Below the pieces are notes generated by a model that was not told the origin of the DNA, made no database searches, and saw nothing but the letters and a program-made list of their open reading frames with translations. This document shows positions 25,055 to 36,660 of a DNA stretch of 64,000 nucleotides, one piece after another. The translations under genes were made by a program, and so were the position numbers. Origin of the DNA: Plectrocnemia conspersa (lineage: Eukaryota > Arthropoda > Insecta > Trichoptera > Polycentropodidae); contig VTFK01000189.1 of assembly GCA_009617715.1 (NCBI GenBank), positions 186,001 to 250,000 on the forward strand, read 5' to 3'. Numbering within the stretch: position 1 is the stretch's first letter; every line of letters starts with the position of its first letter.

Positions 25055-25445
25055 GTATTCCACCATGTACACATTCTTAATAAAAAAAGACACCCTCGGG
25101 GTGGAAAAAGTCAAATTAATGTTGGAAAACTTGCCCCCTGACCAGACGACGTGTGTCAAAATCGATGGAAAAACGGCAGTCGCTTATTGCAGCGCCAGAT
25201 GTATCCAGAAGGGCAAAAACCTCGACCGGACATCCTATTTCGGGATGACACAACTTTTGACCCCCCTGCGTACTCTTTTTATTGCCATTCGAAGCCAGAG
25301 TAAAGTGACAATATATGTCGCCGTTGAACAAGATCGTTGCAATGGCCTATACCCCATATCTATAGGGTGGACCTTACTACTTTTCACCATACAACAAGAG
25401 GGTGTCGTTGTTTCAAACGTTTACAGATATATATATATATTTTAG
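25055..25445 (+). other. GC-richer block with an unrecognised 126-codon ORF
   Basis: The ORF at 25065-25445 encodes 126 aa of mixed composition (LENLPPDQTTCVKIDG near residues 21-36), much unlike the low-complexity ORFs around it. No domain, signal peptide or clear membrane segment is evident, and the last 20 residues run into a TA repeat. The minus strand is also open here (25116-25331), as expected for balanced composition. It could be a relic of a mobile-element protein, a lineage-specific gene or conserved non-coding DNA. The start codon has no supporting context. Confidence 0.2.
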
Positions 25446-25602
25446 GTAATTAAATTATTTTTATTCTATATAATTTAATATCACTAAATCAATAATAAAA
25501 TTAAACGTATTTAAAATGTAGTAAATGAGAAAAGTATTGAAACATGTACTCATAATAATTCACTAAAAGATTGCTTATAATATATATATATATATATATA
25601 TA
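25428..25602. repeat. TA microsatellites
   Basis: Runs of alternating TA at about 25428-25440 and 25577-25601, with A/T-rich filler between. Simple sequence repeats; no other feature is present. Confidence 0.85.
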
Positions 25603-25619
25603 CAATATTACAAAAGAGA

Positions 25620-26052
25620 TTTCATCCAGGATTAAGTGTAAATGTTAGGAAAGTATGACGTTATATAGCGGCTAATGGTTTTGTAGTTCTTCAAGGGTTG
25701 AATTTGGGGCCTTTATTTTTCTCAATTATTTTTCTTTTCTCAATTAGTATGCAGATGATTTAAACTTGCTTAGATGCATCGCAGACTTTTTCTAAATAAA
25801 AAGTGATAATATTTACATCACTTTTGGAAGCATTTTGCCGTAAATAATTATATGGCAAAGGTCTGCCCTTTAGTGTCAGAAAATACCATATTATTATGAG
25901 ATACATTTACAATAAAATATTTGGTTATTATAAATTTATTTTGTCAGCTACTCACATCATTTTAATATGATTTTTTTTATTAAACACTATATATTATTTT
26001 TGAGCATCGTGACGCATAATAATATGTTTTATTTTAATTTAAATAAATTTAT
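25620..26052 (+). mobile_element. LINE-A copy with internal deletion (RT relic and half hairpin)
   Basis: Plus-strand relic. QGLNLGPLFF (25690-25720) matches the RT B-motif, and YADDLN (25748-25765) the catalytic C-motif in another frame. LPFSV (25863-25877) matches LPFSVNKC of the copy at 4287-5186. About 130 bp later, ATCGTGACGCAT (26006-26017) equals the first 12 bases of the LINE-A 3' hairpin as read on the transcript, and it is followed by an A/T-rich tail. The C-terminal RT, most of the 3' UTR and the second hairpin arm are missing. Stops and frame shifts abound. Confidence 0.6.
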
Positions 26053-28956
26053 GCGTAGAAGCTGTAGTGTTAATACATCAAAGATAATATAGGATCTTAC
26101 AACGCACATATTGTATTATTAATTCCAAGATATTAACTAGCAAGTCGATATCTCCAAGGTCTTAATTCGGATAAACAAGGCTTGCTAAAATTAGAACACG
26201 TCAGAGCCATAGACACTTTAAAATTGATTATACAAAGTCAGGCGATATTTTTTAAAAAAGTATAAAAAAGAAGCTTAATAAGAATAATAAATTCAGAATA
26301 ATCGATACTTTATAAAATTACAACATTTGCGTTTTTACTTTTTATTATAATCGTGAAGCTTAATCGATGCATCTTTAATGATTTTTAATCGCAAGCTTTG
26401 ACTCATGAGCTTAGCTTTGTATTTTTCGGGCTACTCAAATACCTAGGGCTGCTAGCGCCCCTTTTCGCGATTGATTGCATACCTTTAATTCTACGATGCG
26501 GTTCGTCGGTATTTGCTTTTGACGAGGATTCCTGGAATATTTGTGAGCGAAAATTTGTACCCAAAAATTAGGGACAAAAAAATATATAGGAAAACAATTG
26601 GAGCGTTGCGTTGTCCCTACTGTGAATTATTTCGGGTTCAAAGATCAAAGGGGCTGGTTATTATTATTTGTGAATTTGTATCGAAAACATTATTGTCTTT
26701 TGTGTTCCAAGAAAAGAGGACATATAGCGAAAATATATTTGCCTGATCATTTACAGGTCGTCGGACGTAGTTTTCTCTTAAATCCTTAAAATAAAGGCAT
26801 TGTACCGAATATACATGTAAACATAAGCCAATATTATTTGGATTAATAACATAGCTACTATACAATAAAACTTATTTTTTATTAAAATTTTTTATTAAAG
26901 CACTGATAAAAAATCTTTAAGAGTACATAAAATTAGTTTAAATTTATACTGTGTACAAATTTAATATAATTTAATTAAACTATATATTAGAAATAAATAT
27001 ATATAAATATTTAAATTTAAACGCTTTAAATAATGTCATCAAACATATTTTTTTAGAAACGGCTAAAGTGCCATCGGTAGTTTTAATATAAGTGTCAAAC
27101 TTTCACCCGTAATGACACACTTAGTGTCAAAATACGCACAAAAAATAAAGAACAGAAAGAAAACACATTTAAAAATCACACATGACAGGTGAAGGTATTT
27201 TATTGCGTCAAGAAAGTGGTGACAGTTCGCAAAACCAGCGTAGCATAAAAGTTAGTATTAAATTAAAATATTTATCTTGTAATGAAAACTTTTACGAGCA
27301 TTCGAGATCATAAAGCAGATGTCTGAGGCTTAACCTTTTTATACAAGTAAGTCGACCTTTCGTCGCGAGCACACAAAAGAAAAACCGAGGTTTCAGACAT
27401 GACGTTTTTTTGACATATGACCCTCCGGCTTGGTCCATATTTTTGGGTCATCGATCATCCGGCAGCCAAAATATCTAGAATTTGACGAGTCACGGTTAAA
27501 ATATAGATTATTATTCTATAATCCAGTAGTTTTTATATGCAATAAGCAATTTTTATTTGGGGGATGATTTCTGTTTTGTTTTATAAGCAACAAATAATTA
27601 ATTATTAATGGATAAAATTAAATTATAACTGCAATATATTTAACAATGGCTTTATTGCTTTTAGTAAAACTTTAAAAACTAAACTAATATGATCGATCAT
27701 AAAATTAATTATAAAACGATAGATTCAAAAAGCTAATCTGTTTATTTAATGGGCTGAAAATTTGTAAAAAATATGTCACCTAGTAAAAATAAGTCATTAA
27801 CGTGAGATTTATGTAACTCATAATTTATCTTATCAAAGATCAACGAAGCTTTTTTCCCGGTGATGGATAGCAGACGATTGTAGAAAGTTTAATGTATGGA
27901 AAATCACCTAGTGGGACATAAAATTCTCCTTTATGAACCTCCGAACGAGTATGTGCGAAAGTAATTTTGGATATCGCATCGGGGATGATCAGATAACACC
28001 TTTCACTATACGAGAGAGTGCTTTCAACCGAGAGTAATGTATTATTAACAAGGGAATAAAACAGCGTTTAGTTGAATACTACTGTGTATTTTAAGATAAA
28101 GCCGATTACCTCGAAAATATATTTTAAAATGATAATACAGTTTAAAAAGCGCAAATGGTAGTAGCTATTCAAAATGCAACGGAAAACTACTATAATTATG
28201 TTTTCCCAGAAAATTCGATATAGTACTCTTGAGGATTATGTTTTAATCCGAGCTGTTTTGATGTAAATGGTTGTAAACCGTTTGTGCTACAGCAATTAAA
28301 AATGTTGCATCTATTTTGGAAACAATGCTAAAAGCTTAAAAAAATAAATAAATATATAATTATTAATCATATTTAAATAATTAATAAAATATATTATTGT
28401 AGTAAAAATAGATAATATGTTAATATATAAGTGGAGATTTACTATTATAATAATATTTAATTAAATTATTATTATAAATTTACATATATTTTTAAACCTA
28501 TTAACAAAAAAATAATATAAATTTAGCATATTTTGAGAAAAATATTTTGCGACTGATTTTAGAAATTTTTATAGGGATCAGAATGAATTATATGACTATA
28601 TTAAAAAGCTTCTTTTAAACTATATTTATAGGTAGCTGTAAAGAAATATATTTAAAACAATTTTATAAAGCTCTGATATATTTTTTATATGCCCTTTAAA
28701 AAAAAATTACGTGATTTAAACGTTTGCTTACGTGATTTTACAAGAAAAAATTATTTTTTAGACATTTAGACATTACATAAGACACGTACAAAAAAAAAAA
28801 TTAAATGCAAATCATTTTAGAAAACACGATTTTGAATAAATTTATTACGTAAGACATAAAAGCAATTATTGAGCAATAATGTTTAATGATGTTTTGAGAT
28901 TTACTCAAAAATAAGTAAATATGACTTTTAGGCGTCATATACATATGTACATATAA
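26053..28956. other. Spacer with GC-richer patches at 26400-26560, 27300-27480 and 27840-28050
   Basis: Overlapping ORFs at 26513-26789 are short and unrecognised. The patch at 27400-27480 contains TCATCGATCA and CCTCCGGC-type motifs but no gene. TATACGAGAGAGTG (28007-28020) resembles the hairpin at 24121. The 28060-28950 part is A/T-rich. Confidence 0.4.
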
Positions 28957-30219
28957 TAGGAAAAGCGGAAAGTAATGATACATTTTTAAAGGGACGATTT
29001 TAAAATTAGTTTGCCACCGGCTGTCGTCGAGTTAATACGTAAGATTTGATCTTATTTTGTAGCTCTGTTAGTCTACTTTTGTTAATACTCAGAAGGTTTT
29101 TTTTACCATATAGAAAAAAATGTCAAGGCCAGAAATCGAGGAGACCCATTTGCGTTATTATATGCTATTTTTGTTCGATCAAGGAAAGAAAGCAAAAGAA
29201 GCCACTCAGATCATCTTTGAAATTTATGGAGACGTATTGCATTTTCAAAAATGTCACAGGTGGCTTAGAAAATTTAAAAGTGGTGATAGGGGCTTAAAAA
29301 TGCTCCCAAATCGGGAAAACCTACAAAATTAGACGATGTCGTGTTAAAATCAGCAGTGGAAGCGGATCCCCGAAAAAACCAGCAAAGAATTGTCAGAGGA
29401 GCTTGGCTGCCATTGGACGACCGTTAAAGACCATCTCAAGCGCATTGGAAAAAAAACACAGGCAAGGAATTTGGGTACCGCACGAACTTTCACAAACGGC
29501 CATTGAGCAGCGAATTACCATCTGTTCGTCGCTATTGTCTAGGCATGAAACGGCATAATTTCTGAAAAGGATCGTTACAAGCGATGAGAAGTGGATCCCA
29601 TACAACAATCCAAAGAAAAAAATCAATGGCTTTCTAAAAACAAAGTACCCATACCTACCCCTAAACCCTCATTGACCTTAAAAAATGTCCTTCTTTGTGT
29701 TTGGTGGGACATGATTGGCGTCATTCATTACGAGTTATTAAAACTTGGTCAAACAAGTACCGCAGAGGTATACTGTGGTCAATTAGTTAGAATGAAAGCG
29801 GAGCTGTTGAAAAAACGTTCAGTTTTGGTCAACAATCAAAGGCGAATTTTGCAGCATGACAATGCCAGATCACACGCGGCACGGATCACGCAGAAAAAAA
29901 TCAGGGAGCTTGATTTTGAAGTTTTACAGCATCCCTCATATTCCCCCGATATCGCACCCTCTGACTACCATCTTTTCAGACCTTTAGAGCATACCCTTAA
30001 AAATAAAAATTTGAATTCATTTGACAGTATCGAAAATCACATTGAATCATTCTTTAACGAAAAACCTGCAGATTTCTATAAGAAAGGGATTGAAAAGCTG
30101 CCTGATCGCGGAGAAAAGTAATAGAAAACAATGGAAATTATTTTACTTATTAAAATTGTATATATTTTTTTTTTAATAATTTTTTTGTATGTGAAAATCA
30201 TTACTTTCCGCTTTTCCTA
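28957..30219 (+). mobile_element. mariner-family DNA transposon, complete but dead
   Basis: The terminal inverted repeats are 21 bp and perfect, at 28959-28979 and 30197-30217, starting GGAAAAGCGGAAAGTAATGA. They are flanked by the TA target duplication (28957-28958 and 30218-30219). The element is 1,259 bp between the TAs, the usual mariner size. The internal transposase is on the plus strand and is broken by frameshifts. Intact ends mean it could still have been moved by a transposase supplied in trans. Confidence 0.95.
29120..30146 (+). pseudogene. mariner transposase (DD34D), frameshifted
   Basis: The N-terminal piece (29120-29332) is the paired helix-turn-helix region (LFDQGKKAKEA, then WLRKFKSGD). 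The frame then shifts repeatedly through the LDD and WVPHEL motifs (about 29325-29500) and the first catalytic Asp in TSDEKW (about 29580). The C-terminal ORF (29591-30121) has VWWDMIGVIHYELL, the second Asp in HDNARSH and the third in SPDIAPSDYHLF. Exactly 34 residues separate these two Asp, which defines the DD34D class. A last shift near 30108 moves the natural C-terminus, which would end near 30146, out of frame. The intact protein would cut and paste the element at TA sites in the nucleus. Confidence 0.93.
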
Positions 30220-32590
30220 TATTACGAATAAAAAATAAAAAATTGTGTGTGTGAAAGAAAATTATATTTTATAATATTTTTGTTTTTATATAGTATTTTT
30301 TTTAATAAGATTATTAATAAAAATTAAATTTTTATTAGTTGCTTTTAAAAAAATAATGGCGGATTAGGTTGGCTTACGAATTTATTAAAGACAAGATTAG
30401 TTTTTATACATGTAGCTGTATGGAATCTGCTAGATCACATATATATTATTATTCTTACTGAAATTGCCTTTGGGAGTTTTCTGATGATAGTCGAAGAGAA
30501 TCGAAGTCGAAGAGTAGTAGTAATAGTATTTTTATTAAATTCGAATCATTATGTAGGGGTTCAATCAAATGCATAATTAATTTAACAGTCATTCTAACGG
30601 CTGTTTTAAGCAAATAAAAATAAATACTAGCTCGACTCAAAAGTAAGTCCTAAAAATGGAAGAGAGATCTCGAGACTAAGCAATTTTGTTAAAGAAAAAA
30701 TACCAGAAATGCATTTATGGCTAATATGAAAAAAGAGATTAAAATAAACTTTCGTTTATAGTTTTCGTTCTATTCTGAAGCATAAATAGTTTAAAATAAA
30801 TTTTAAATCATATTTTTATAATATTTTGTAAGCAGCTGTTGTAAGAGGGATTAAATAATACTTAATTTATTTTTTATATGTAAAACGTTATTTTTGTACT
30901 TCTAATCTATAAGTAGAAAATTGACTTAATTTATATTTATTGATTATAAATTATAGTGAATTAGAATACCAAAAAATAAAAACGTTCCGAAATTAATTCA
31001 TAAAGATATGCTTTTGAGATTTTTTCTTTTCTTATTTACATAATACGATATAATACACATATAGAGGCCGCGATGAATTATTCAAGGATCTTTAATAATT
31101 CGACGTTGGATAATTATTTTAATGAGTTTAGATCGGCTGGTAGCAATTAGTGCTTTGACCGCTTCTTGTCGAATTGCCAAAAAAGGGAGTTTCTTTGAAT
31201 GAGAGTTTATTTTAAAAAGAGGGGTGGGTGGGTAGGAGTGAAAAGCTTCAAGAGAAAATTTATACAATGAAATTAATTTTAGGGCAACGACACACATCCG
31301 TAGATATTCAATAAGTATAAGAACTCAAGGCTAAGCTCAATTGTAAAAAACGTATATGTGTGTTAAAAATAACTGAACCATAAATGCTTTTTTAATAGTA
31401 CTATTTTTTTTACAATAGGCAAATGATTTGTCTATTATATCTCAAATAACCTATCAAACACAATGCCCTTATATATATTGTTATTATTATTTACAAAGCG
31501 TTATTGAATTCGCTTCAGAAGCAGAAGGAATGGTGCTATGGGATGGGGGACAATTTGTGTGTAAACGCACATGCTATCCGCAGTGATAACGTTAATATCT
31601 TGAATTAAATTTCGCGTGTAAATCTCCCTATTTGCACGAGCGTTCGTTGTTGTGCAAAGTGATAGCTTTATTTAAAGCGCGTGTATCGCGATAATTGCGC
31701 GAATTCGTTATTTGTGTTTGTGTGTGAGTGTATATGTAAACATCAGTCGGTGTGCGATGGTTTTTAATTAATTAAAAATATGTAAATAGCCATTTGGATG
31801 AGGACAGATAAAAATGGGTATAAATTGGTTGTTTAAATATTTTTCAATTAATTGTACGCACTGGACATATATTGACAATAGTTTAATTAAAATATTGATG
31901 TAACAATGATGAGCTTACTTTAATTTCATTATAGGGTTATAATGCTACTTTCGTTAAAAAATAATATGTACAGACATAGGTAATAAAAACGAATCGTTAA
32001 GTACAAAAACAACTAATATTTTAGAAAAGAACTATGCTATTATTTTTTGATATTCCTTGTAGTGTTTGATGTTTTGTTGCATTTTTGTACTAATTAATAA
32101 AATTGTAAGCCCGCACTTTTCGCGCGGCCGCAATAGCAGCAAGCCTTTTAAATTAAAGTTTTAAAATATTAAATTTAAGATTGGAGTCCAGGTCTAAGCC
32201 CAGATATTTAACACTAGATTTTCATTCTATATTTATAGAATTTTCACTATATAGATAAAGTTTTGTTTACGATTCCTGAAACTTTACGATCCGCAGTCGC
32301 TTTGGCAAAATTGTCCGCGAAAATTCGTGGGCAACAAAACGACATAACTCACCGTAGAAACGGCTGCGACTTTTCGAAAATTAACTTTGTCCGCGTGAAT
32401 AATCGCCGACGCGCGAGAAAATTCGCTAATTCGTGTTGATTAAGAACGCAGAGGAAAAGTAGGCAAGGAGAGATTTAACCGTGGAGGGCAATCATACTTT
32501 TAAAACTGTCTAAAAAAGACGGGCGATAACAGAATTAAAGGCGACTCTGGAACACAGTATAGTTTGGAGAGTAATGAATTGCCGACTTAA
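30220..32590. other. Spacer with GC-richer patches at 31060-31310, 31500-31780 and 32090-32590
   Basis: The mariner is followed by A/T-rich sequence. The patch at 31070-31310 carries an unrecognised minus ORF (31082-31297). Those at 31540-31740 and 32270-32450 are rich in CG dinucleotides (GCGCGTGTATCGCG, CGCCGACGCGCG) without coding support. Nothing else is seen. Confidence 0.4.
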
Positions 32591-32618
32591 CCCGAGCAGA
32601 ACATCTGCGCGTAAGTGC

Positions 32619-32672
32619 TTTATGACTTGTAGCTAAATTGTGTAAGCACACAATTTAGCTACAAATCATAAA
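32619..32672. repeat. Inverted repeat with 25-bp arms
   Basis: Arms 32619-32643 and 32648-32672 pair with a single mismatch around the 4-nt loop AAGC; the inner part is GTAGCTAAATTGTGT. The structure could fold as a hairpin RNA or be the relic of a palindromic element. It is the first of three inverted repeats within 450 bp. Confidence 0.8.
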
Positions 32673-32849
32673 TTGATAATATTGCTTATTGCGACTCTTC
32701 GCCTCATTGAAAATATTAACATCCTAATATAAATGGCAGCACTTTTTATTATATAAAAAAAAGCATTAATATATTATTAATTCATATCATTGTCGTTTTA
32801 AACACCTGGAATACAAGTAAATTATCACAAAACAAACTGTAGCGACCAC

Positions 32850-32894
32850 ACACATATGACCACGTTAGAAAGGGTCAAACGTGGTCATCTGTGT
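32850..32894. repeat. Inverted repeat with 17-bp arms
   Basis: ACACATATGACCACGTT (32850-32866) pairs with AACGTGGTCATCTGTGT (32878-32894), with one mismatch and an 11-nt loop. Confidence 0.8.
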
Positions 32895-32939
32895 CTGCCG
32901 TCTCAAACCCTAAACTCGTGTTAATGACTGTGACCAAAA

Positions 32940-33362
32940 ACGATGGAGACAAAGAACATAATCGCGTAAAAGGATTTGAAAACCGCACAGTAACTATTCT
33001 CCGTCATAAAGAGAATCACTTTGAGGCAAAACGGTCACGGATATCATAAATCACCACATCCGTGACCGTTTCGGAAAAATGCAGTACAACCTTGGAGGAG
33101 CGAATGTCGCATTCTAAAGGCGTAGATGTACTTCGCCGTTCTAAGAAGCGACTGCAGCGATTGGCCAGCAAGCCTTCAACCCCTAAAGGATATAAACCCA
33201 GACTCCGATGAGGAGATGCAGACGGTCAGAGAGAAATACAGCCAGAGAGTCACCAGCAGCCACTCAAAGAGACCAGCAGACGCGCCCCTATCAACAGACG
33301 CTAAGAGACAACCTGGAACTCCCGAACGACTCGCCACGAGAAGCACCACCTCCTGACGTTCG
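32940..33362 (+). repeat. Dispersed repeat R, copy A
   Basis: Aligns with copy B through landmarks in the same order: TATTCTCCG (32996 against 33712), a GGCAAAAC/GCGAAACTG segment, GTTCTAAGAA (33139 against 33870) and GAAATACAGC (33234 against about 33993). The plus-strand ORF 33126-33356 (76 aa, rich in Arg, Ser and Pro) may be a remnant of the element's protein. I cannot name the family. Confidence 0.5.
33029..33071. repeat. Inverted repeat with 14-bp perfect arms
   Basis: AAACGGTCACGGAT (33029-33042) and ATCCGTGACCGTTT (33058-33071) enclose a 15-nt loop. It lies inside dispersed-repeat copy A. The equivalent place in copy B (33750-33790) has lost the pairing. Confidence 0.8.
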
Positions 33363-33640
33363 CTACAAATCTTTTTTTTTTTAAATATGTCACAGTTTGA
33401 ACAAACAAATTTACAATTTTCTACACACTCCTTTCTCATTCTTTTGGATAATTGTAACTGACAAAAAATAATGAGTAATCTATTTTATTAAAATAAATTG
33501 CCGAGTGTTGCACTGACGGCTATTATAAAAATTAAGGAGGCTTCCAGAAACGGTCAATCAATGACGATCTTGTTTTAAATTTATTGTTACTGTAGGGTCT
33601 TATTTACTGGATAGCTCGCGTTAATGGCCGCGACCAAGGA
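33363..33640. other. Spacer between copies A and B of repeat R
   Basis: A poly-T run at 33373 is followed by A/T-rich sequence; no gene is seen. GAAACGGTCA near 33549 echoes the arm of the inverted repeat at 33029. Confidence 0.4.
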
Positions 33641-34255
33641 TGATCTTTCAATACCACACAAAAGCCCTCGTAACGTCTAGAAAAAAGCGTTCATATAAAT
33701 AACACGCAATTATTCTCCGATGCATTGAAAGAATATTTCTTTGTTGCGAAACTGCCATGGGTAATGATATATCACCGGAAGACAAAAAACACCGTAAGGC
33801 CACAATATTCCAGTTGCACAATTCGTCCTCGGAAAGAAGTTACTTTATAGAGGCGTATGCATATTTCGTTGTTCTAAGAAACGAGCGCAACAATTGTCTG
33901 GATGGTTGTGATTCGACAACTAGTTTTGCAACTCTTAATACTTAAAGCTGGTCTTCAATGAAGAGGGCAGGCATGTAGACTGGAGATACGCTGAAATACA
34001 GCACGTAGACGAGAACCATTCGGTCATGAATGACCATCACCCAAGAGGGACCAATCCCCACTAGACTGTCGCTGCCTCACGTACAAGGCCTCTGAGGAGC
34101 TTTCACTGACATCATCCCTCCGCCAGCTTCTCCACCACCACTCGGAGAAAACAATCTCGCCCATCATAGTAACTCGCAATATGTAATTTTAACTAATAAA
34201 TTATTACCAGTTTCCACCGGCGTCTTTTTGGCTGTAAAGTTACACCTCTTAGAGC
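33641..34255 (+). repeat. Dispersed repeat R, copy B
   Basis: Diverged partner of copy A that also holds the 3' part of the family. ACTGTCGCTGCC (34066), GACATCATCCCT, CTCCACCACCACTCGGA (34126) and CAATATGTAAT match 48985-49115. TTTGGCTGTAAAGTTACACC (34228-34247) matches the complement of 45131-45150. The 62-aa ORF 33757-33945 is the best open piece but is unrecognised. It is possibly the end of a retroelement or a non-autonomous transposon. Confidence 0.55.
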
Positions 34256-35420
34256 TAGAAAACGTTAAATTCCAAAACAAAAAATATTTGTGCCCGTGTT
34301 TTAGAAAATATTTTTTTTTAATTATTAAAAGTGCTTTAATTAAAATAATTTGTAATTAAAATATTAAATATATAATATTAAAACAATATTTTCTGGGGTA
34401 TTCGAATGCTTTGGATTTTCTAATCAATAAGCATGATGAATAATGCAAGCGGTACTCTGGATTATTTTTTCAGTCAAATACCGGTATTGACAATTCCGGT
34501 ATTATTGAAATCCCTATGCATAACGTCACAGTGGAATATGAAGCAATAGAAGCACGACATACGGTCATATTTCATAACTTATTAACTCGACGTTTGGCCT
34601 TTTGTAATATATAGTATCGGCAGCGGGCCGGATTTGGCTCGCGAGCTGTAGATTTTTCAGCTGAAAACGAGACGAATTAGTGTAAGAAAGCTAGTTGAAT
34701 TTAAAATAAAGAAGGATAATTGAAATATAACCAGAAATATAATTAATAAAATCCACTTAAGGTATCAAATTAGATCTTGGTTCTGGCATAGGCATTTATT
34801 ATGGTGAGTAAAATAAACTCAACATATCCAAATATAAAATCTGAACAGGAACTATATGATTTGAGTTATTGAGTTTAAGATTTTGAATAATAATAATACG
34901 TCGACATCAAAAAATCTGAAGCACGATCTGTGTTATGTTTTAATTCGCATTTCCTGGCTAAAAGCTCTCTCTGCTGCATTGTGTGCCACCGATTATAAAT
35001 CAAAGCTTTTCTTTTCCTCCGCTGTAGCCACACAGAGTTATTAATCAATTCTTGCTTTTGGCGCCCGTTTCCGCATTCGGATATAAATATTACGCCGTCG
35101 ACATTGCTCATAATTTCCGTCCGCCCGTTATTAACGCTCTTGCTTAATTGGTATTTGAAAACAGCGGATCCGCTACACGGCTTTTGCTCGCTTGGCTTTA
35201 TGATCAAACGTGAGAACTGATGTATAAAATAAATAGGAGGTTATATCGAAAAGTTCCAAGAATAAGGGTTAAATACATTCTCTATTAATCAAACGCGAAA
35301 GATGAAGCGATCATAGCGTTAATAGTACATATGTATGTAAAAAGCAATTATTTGTTTCCAGAATGACGCTAGATCATTCAGTGTCACGTGAAATTAAACA
35401 TAAAGTAAAACAGCATATCA
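34256..35420. other. Spacer with a GC-richer island at 34880-35230
   Basis: 34256-34870 is A/T-rich with a small GC patch at 34615-34690. The island at 34880-35230 is open on the minus strand for 110 codons (34875-35207); the product is unrecognised. TTTATGATCAAACG (35197-35210) combines Caudal-like and TCF-like cores. Treated as non-coding. Confidence 0.35.
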
Positions 35421-36660
35421 ATAGAGAGCCTTCGAAACAATAGACAGAAAAATAATGTTAAAGAAATTGTAGAGTATAGGTATAAGTGATATAGTTTTAA
35501 GATGGTTTAATAATTACTTATATAAAAGAAAACAAAAAGTTAAAATAAATAATGTATATTCTGAAGAGAAATTAGTGTCTTATGGAGTACCACAAAGGTC
35601 TAAATTAGGACCATTGTTATTTGTTTTGTATATTAATGATATAGTTAATACCGTAAAAAAATGTAAAATTCATCTATTTGCGGATGACACATTAATGTAT
35701 TGCATAGGTGATAACATTAAAGAAATTGTAAATAATTTAAATAATGAATTAAGTATATTATAAATATGGTTAAAGAATAATGTACTTAAATTAAATGAGA
35801 ATAAAACTAAATGTATGTTTATTAATTATAAAAATGTGTTAGATAATAGTACCAAAATAGTAATAAACAACTCTAGTATAGAAATAGTGGATAATATAAA
35901 ATATTTAGGAGTAATTGTTGATACAAAATTAAATTTTAAAGAACATTGTAATTACATATTAAAAAAAATTAGTAGAAAAATAGGTTTATTATCTAGATTA
36001 AGAAATATATTAAGTATAAATACAAAAAAAATAATTTACAATAGTATAAAATTGCCCCATTTTAATTATTGTGCAACACTATTAAATATGTTAAATAAAT
36101 TAGATAAACAAATGTTGCAAAAATTACAAAATAGGGCAATAAGAGTAATCTTAAATAAAAATAGATTAACTAATTGTAAAAGTATGATTGATAGATTAGA
36201 ATGGTTCAATGTTCAAGAAATATTGAGTATGAATGTTTTAGTATTTATATATAAGTTAGAAAATAATATGTTACCAGAATATTTTAATAAGTATTTAATA
36301 AGAAATAAAGATGTACATAAATATAATACTAGAAATAGAGAAAATTTAAAGATAATTAAGTATAAGAAAACGAGTACGGCTAGGGGAATTATGTACGGAG
36401 GTTTTGATTTATATAATAGTCTTCAAGAGAAACCGAAACAGCAAAAAATATAACGGGTTTCATAAATGGAATAAAAAAACACCTTCGTACATATAGAAAT
36501 AAATTATAATATTAAGACTTTATTATTGTATATTTTTATTTTTTCTTTCTGTTATGTATTTTTTATATATTTTTATATATGTTTACTAAATTTGTTAGAT
36601 GTAAAGATTAGCTATTAAGCTAAATAAATTAATAAAATAAATAAAATAAATAATAAATTA
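35421..36660 (+). mobile_element. LINE-B copy 2
   Basis: Plus-strand copy, 5'-truncated at AGAGAGCCTTCGAAAC (35422), inside RT motif A. It runs to a TAAA-repeat tail near 36630-36660. It is strongly similar to copies 1 and 3 along its whole length. No clear target duplication was found. Confidence 0.88.
35575..36453 (+). pseudogene. LINE-B reverse transcriptase, copy 2
   Basis: ORF 35575-35763 has the B-motif as GVPQRSKLGP (Arg where copy 1 has Gly) and the catalytic FADD (35677-35688). It stops at a TAA that replaces a Glu codon of copy 1. ORF 35815-36453 (212 aa) continues through IKYLGVIVDTKLNFKEH and the C-terminal domain HKYNTRNREN. It ends early after YNSLQEKPKQQ, where a one-base change of phase destroys the conserved SLPREIR. 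The premature stop, the B-motif substitution and the frameshift mark it as inactive. Confidence 0.85.

Noticed and set aside
26513..26865. Three overlapping ORFs with a CLLCSKKRGH stretch suggesting a zinc finger
   Set aside because: Only one Cys pair is present, the frames overlap on both strands and no finger spacing is satisfied.
34875..35207. 110-codon minus-strand ORF
   Set aside because: The product is unrecognised, codon use does not separate it from neighbouring islands, and no neighbouring exon is seen.
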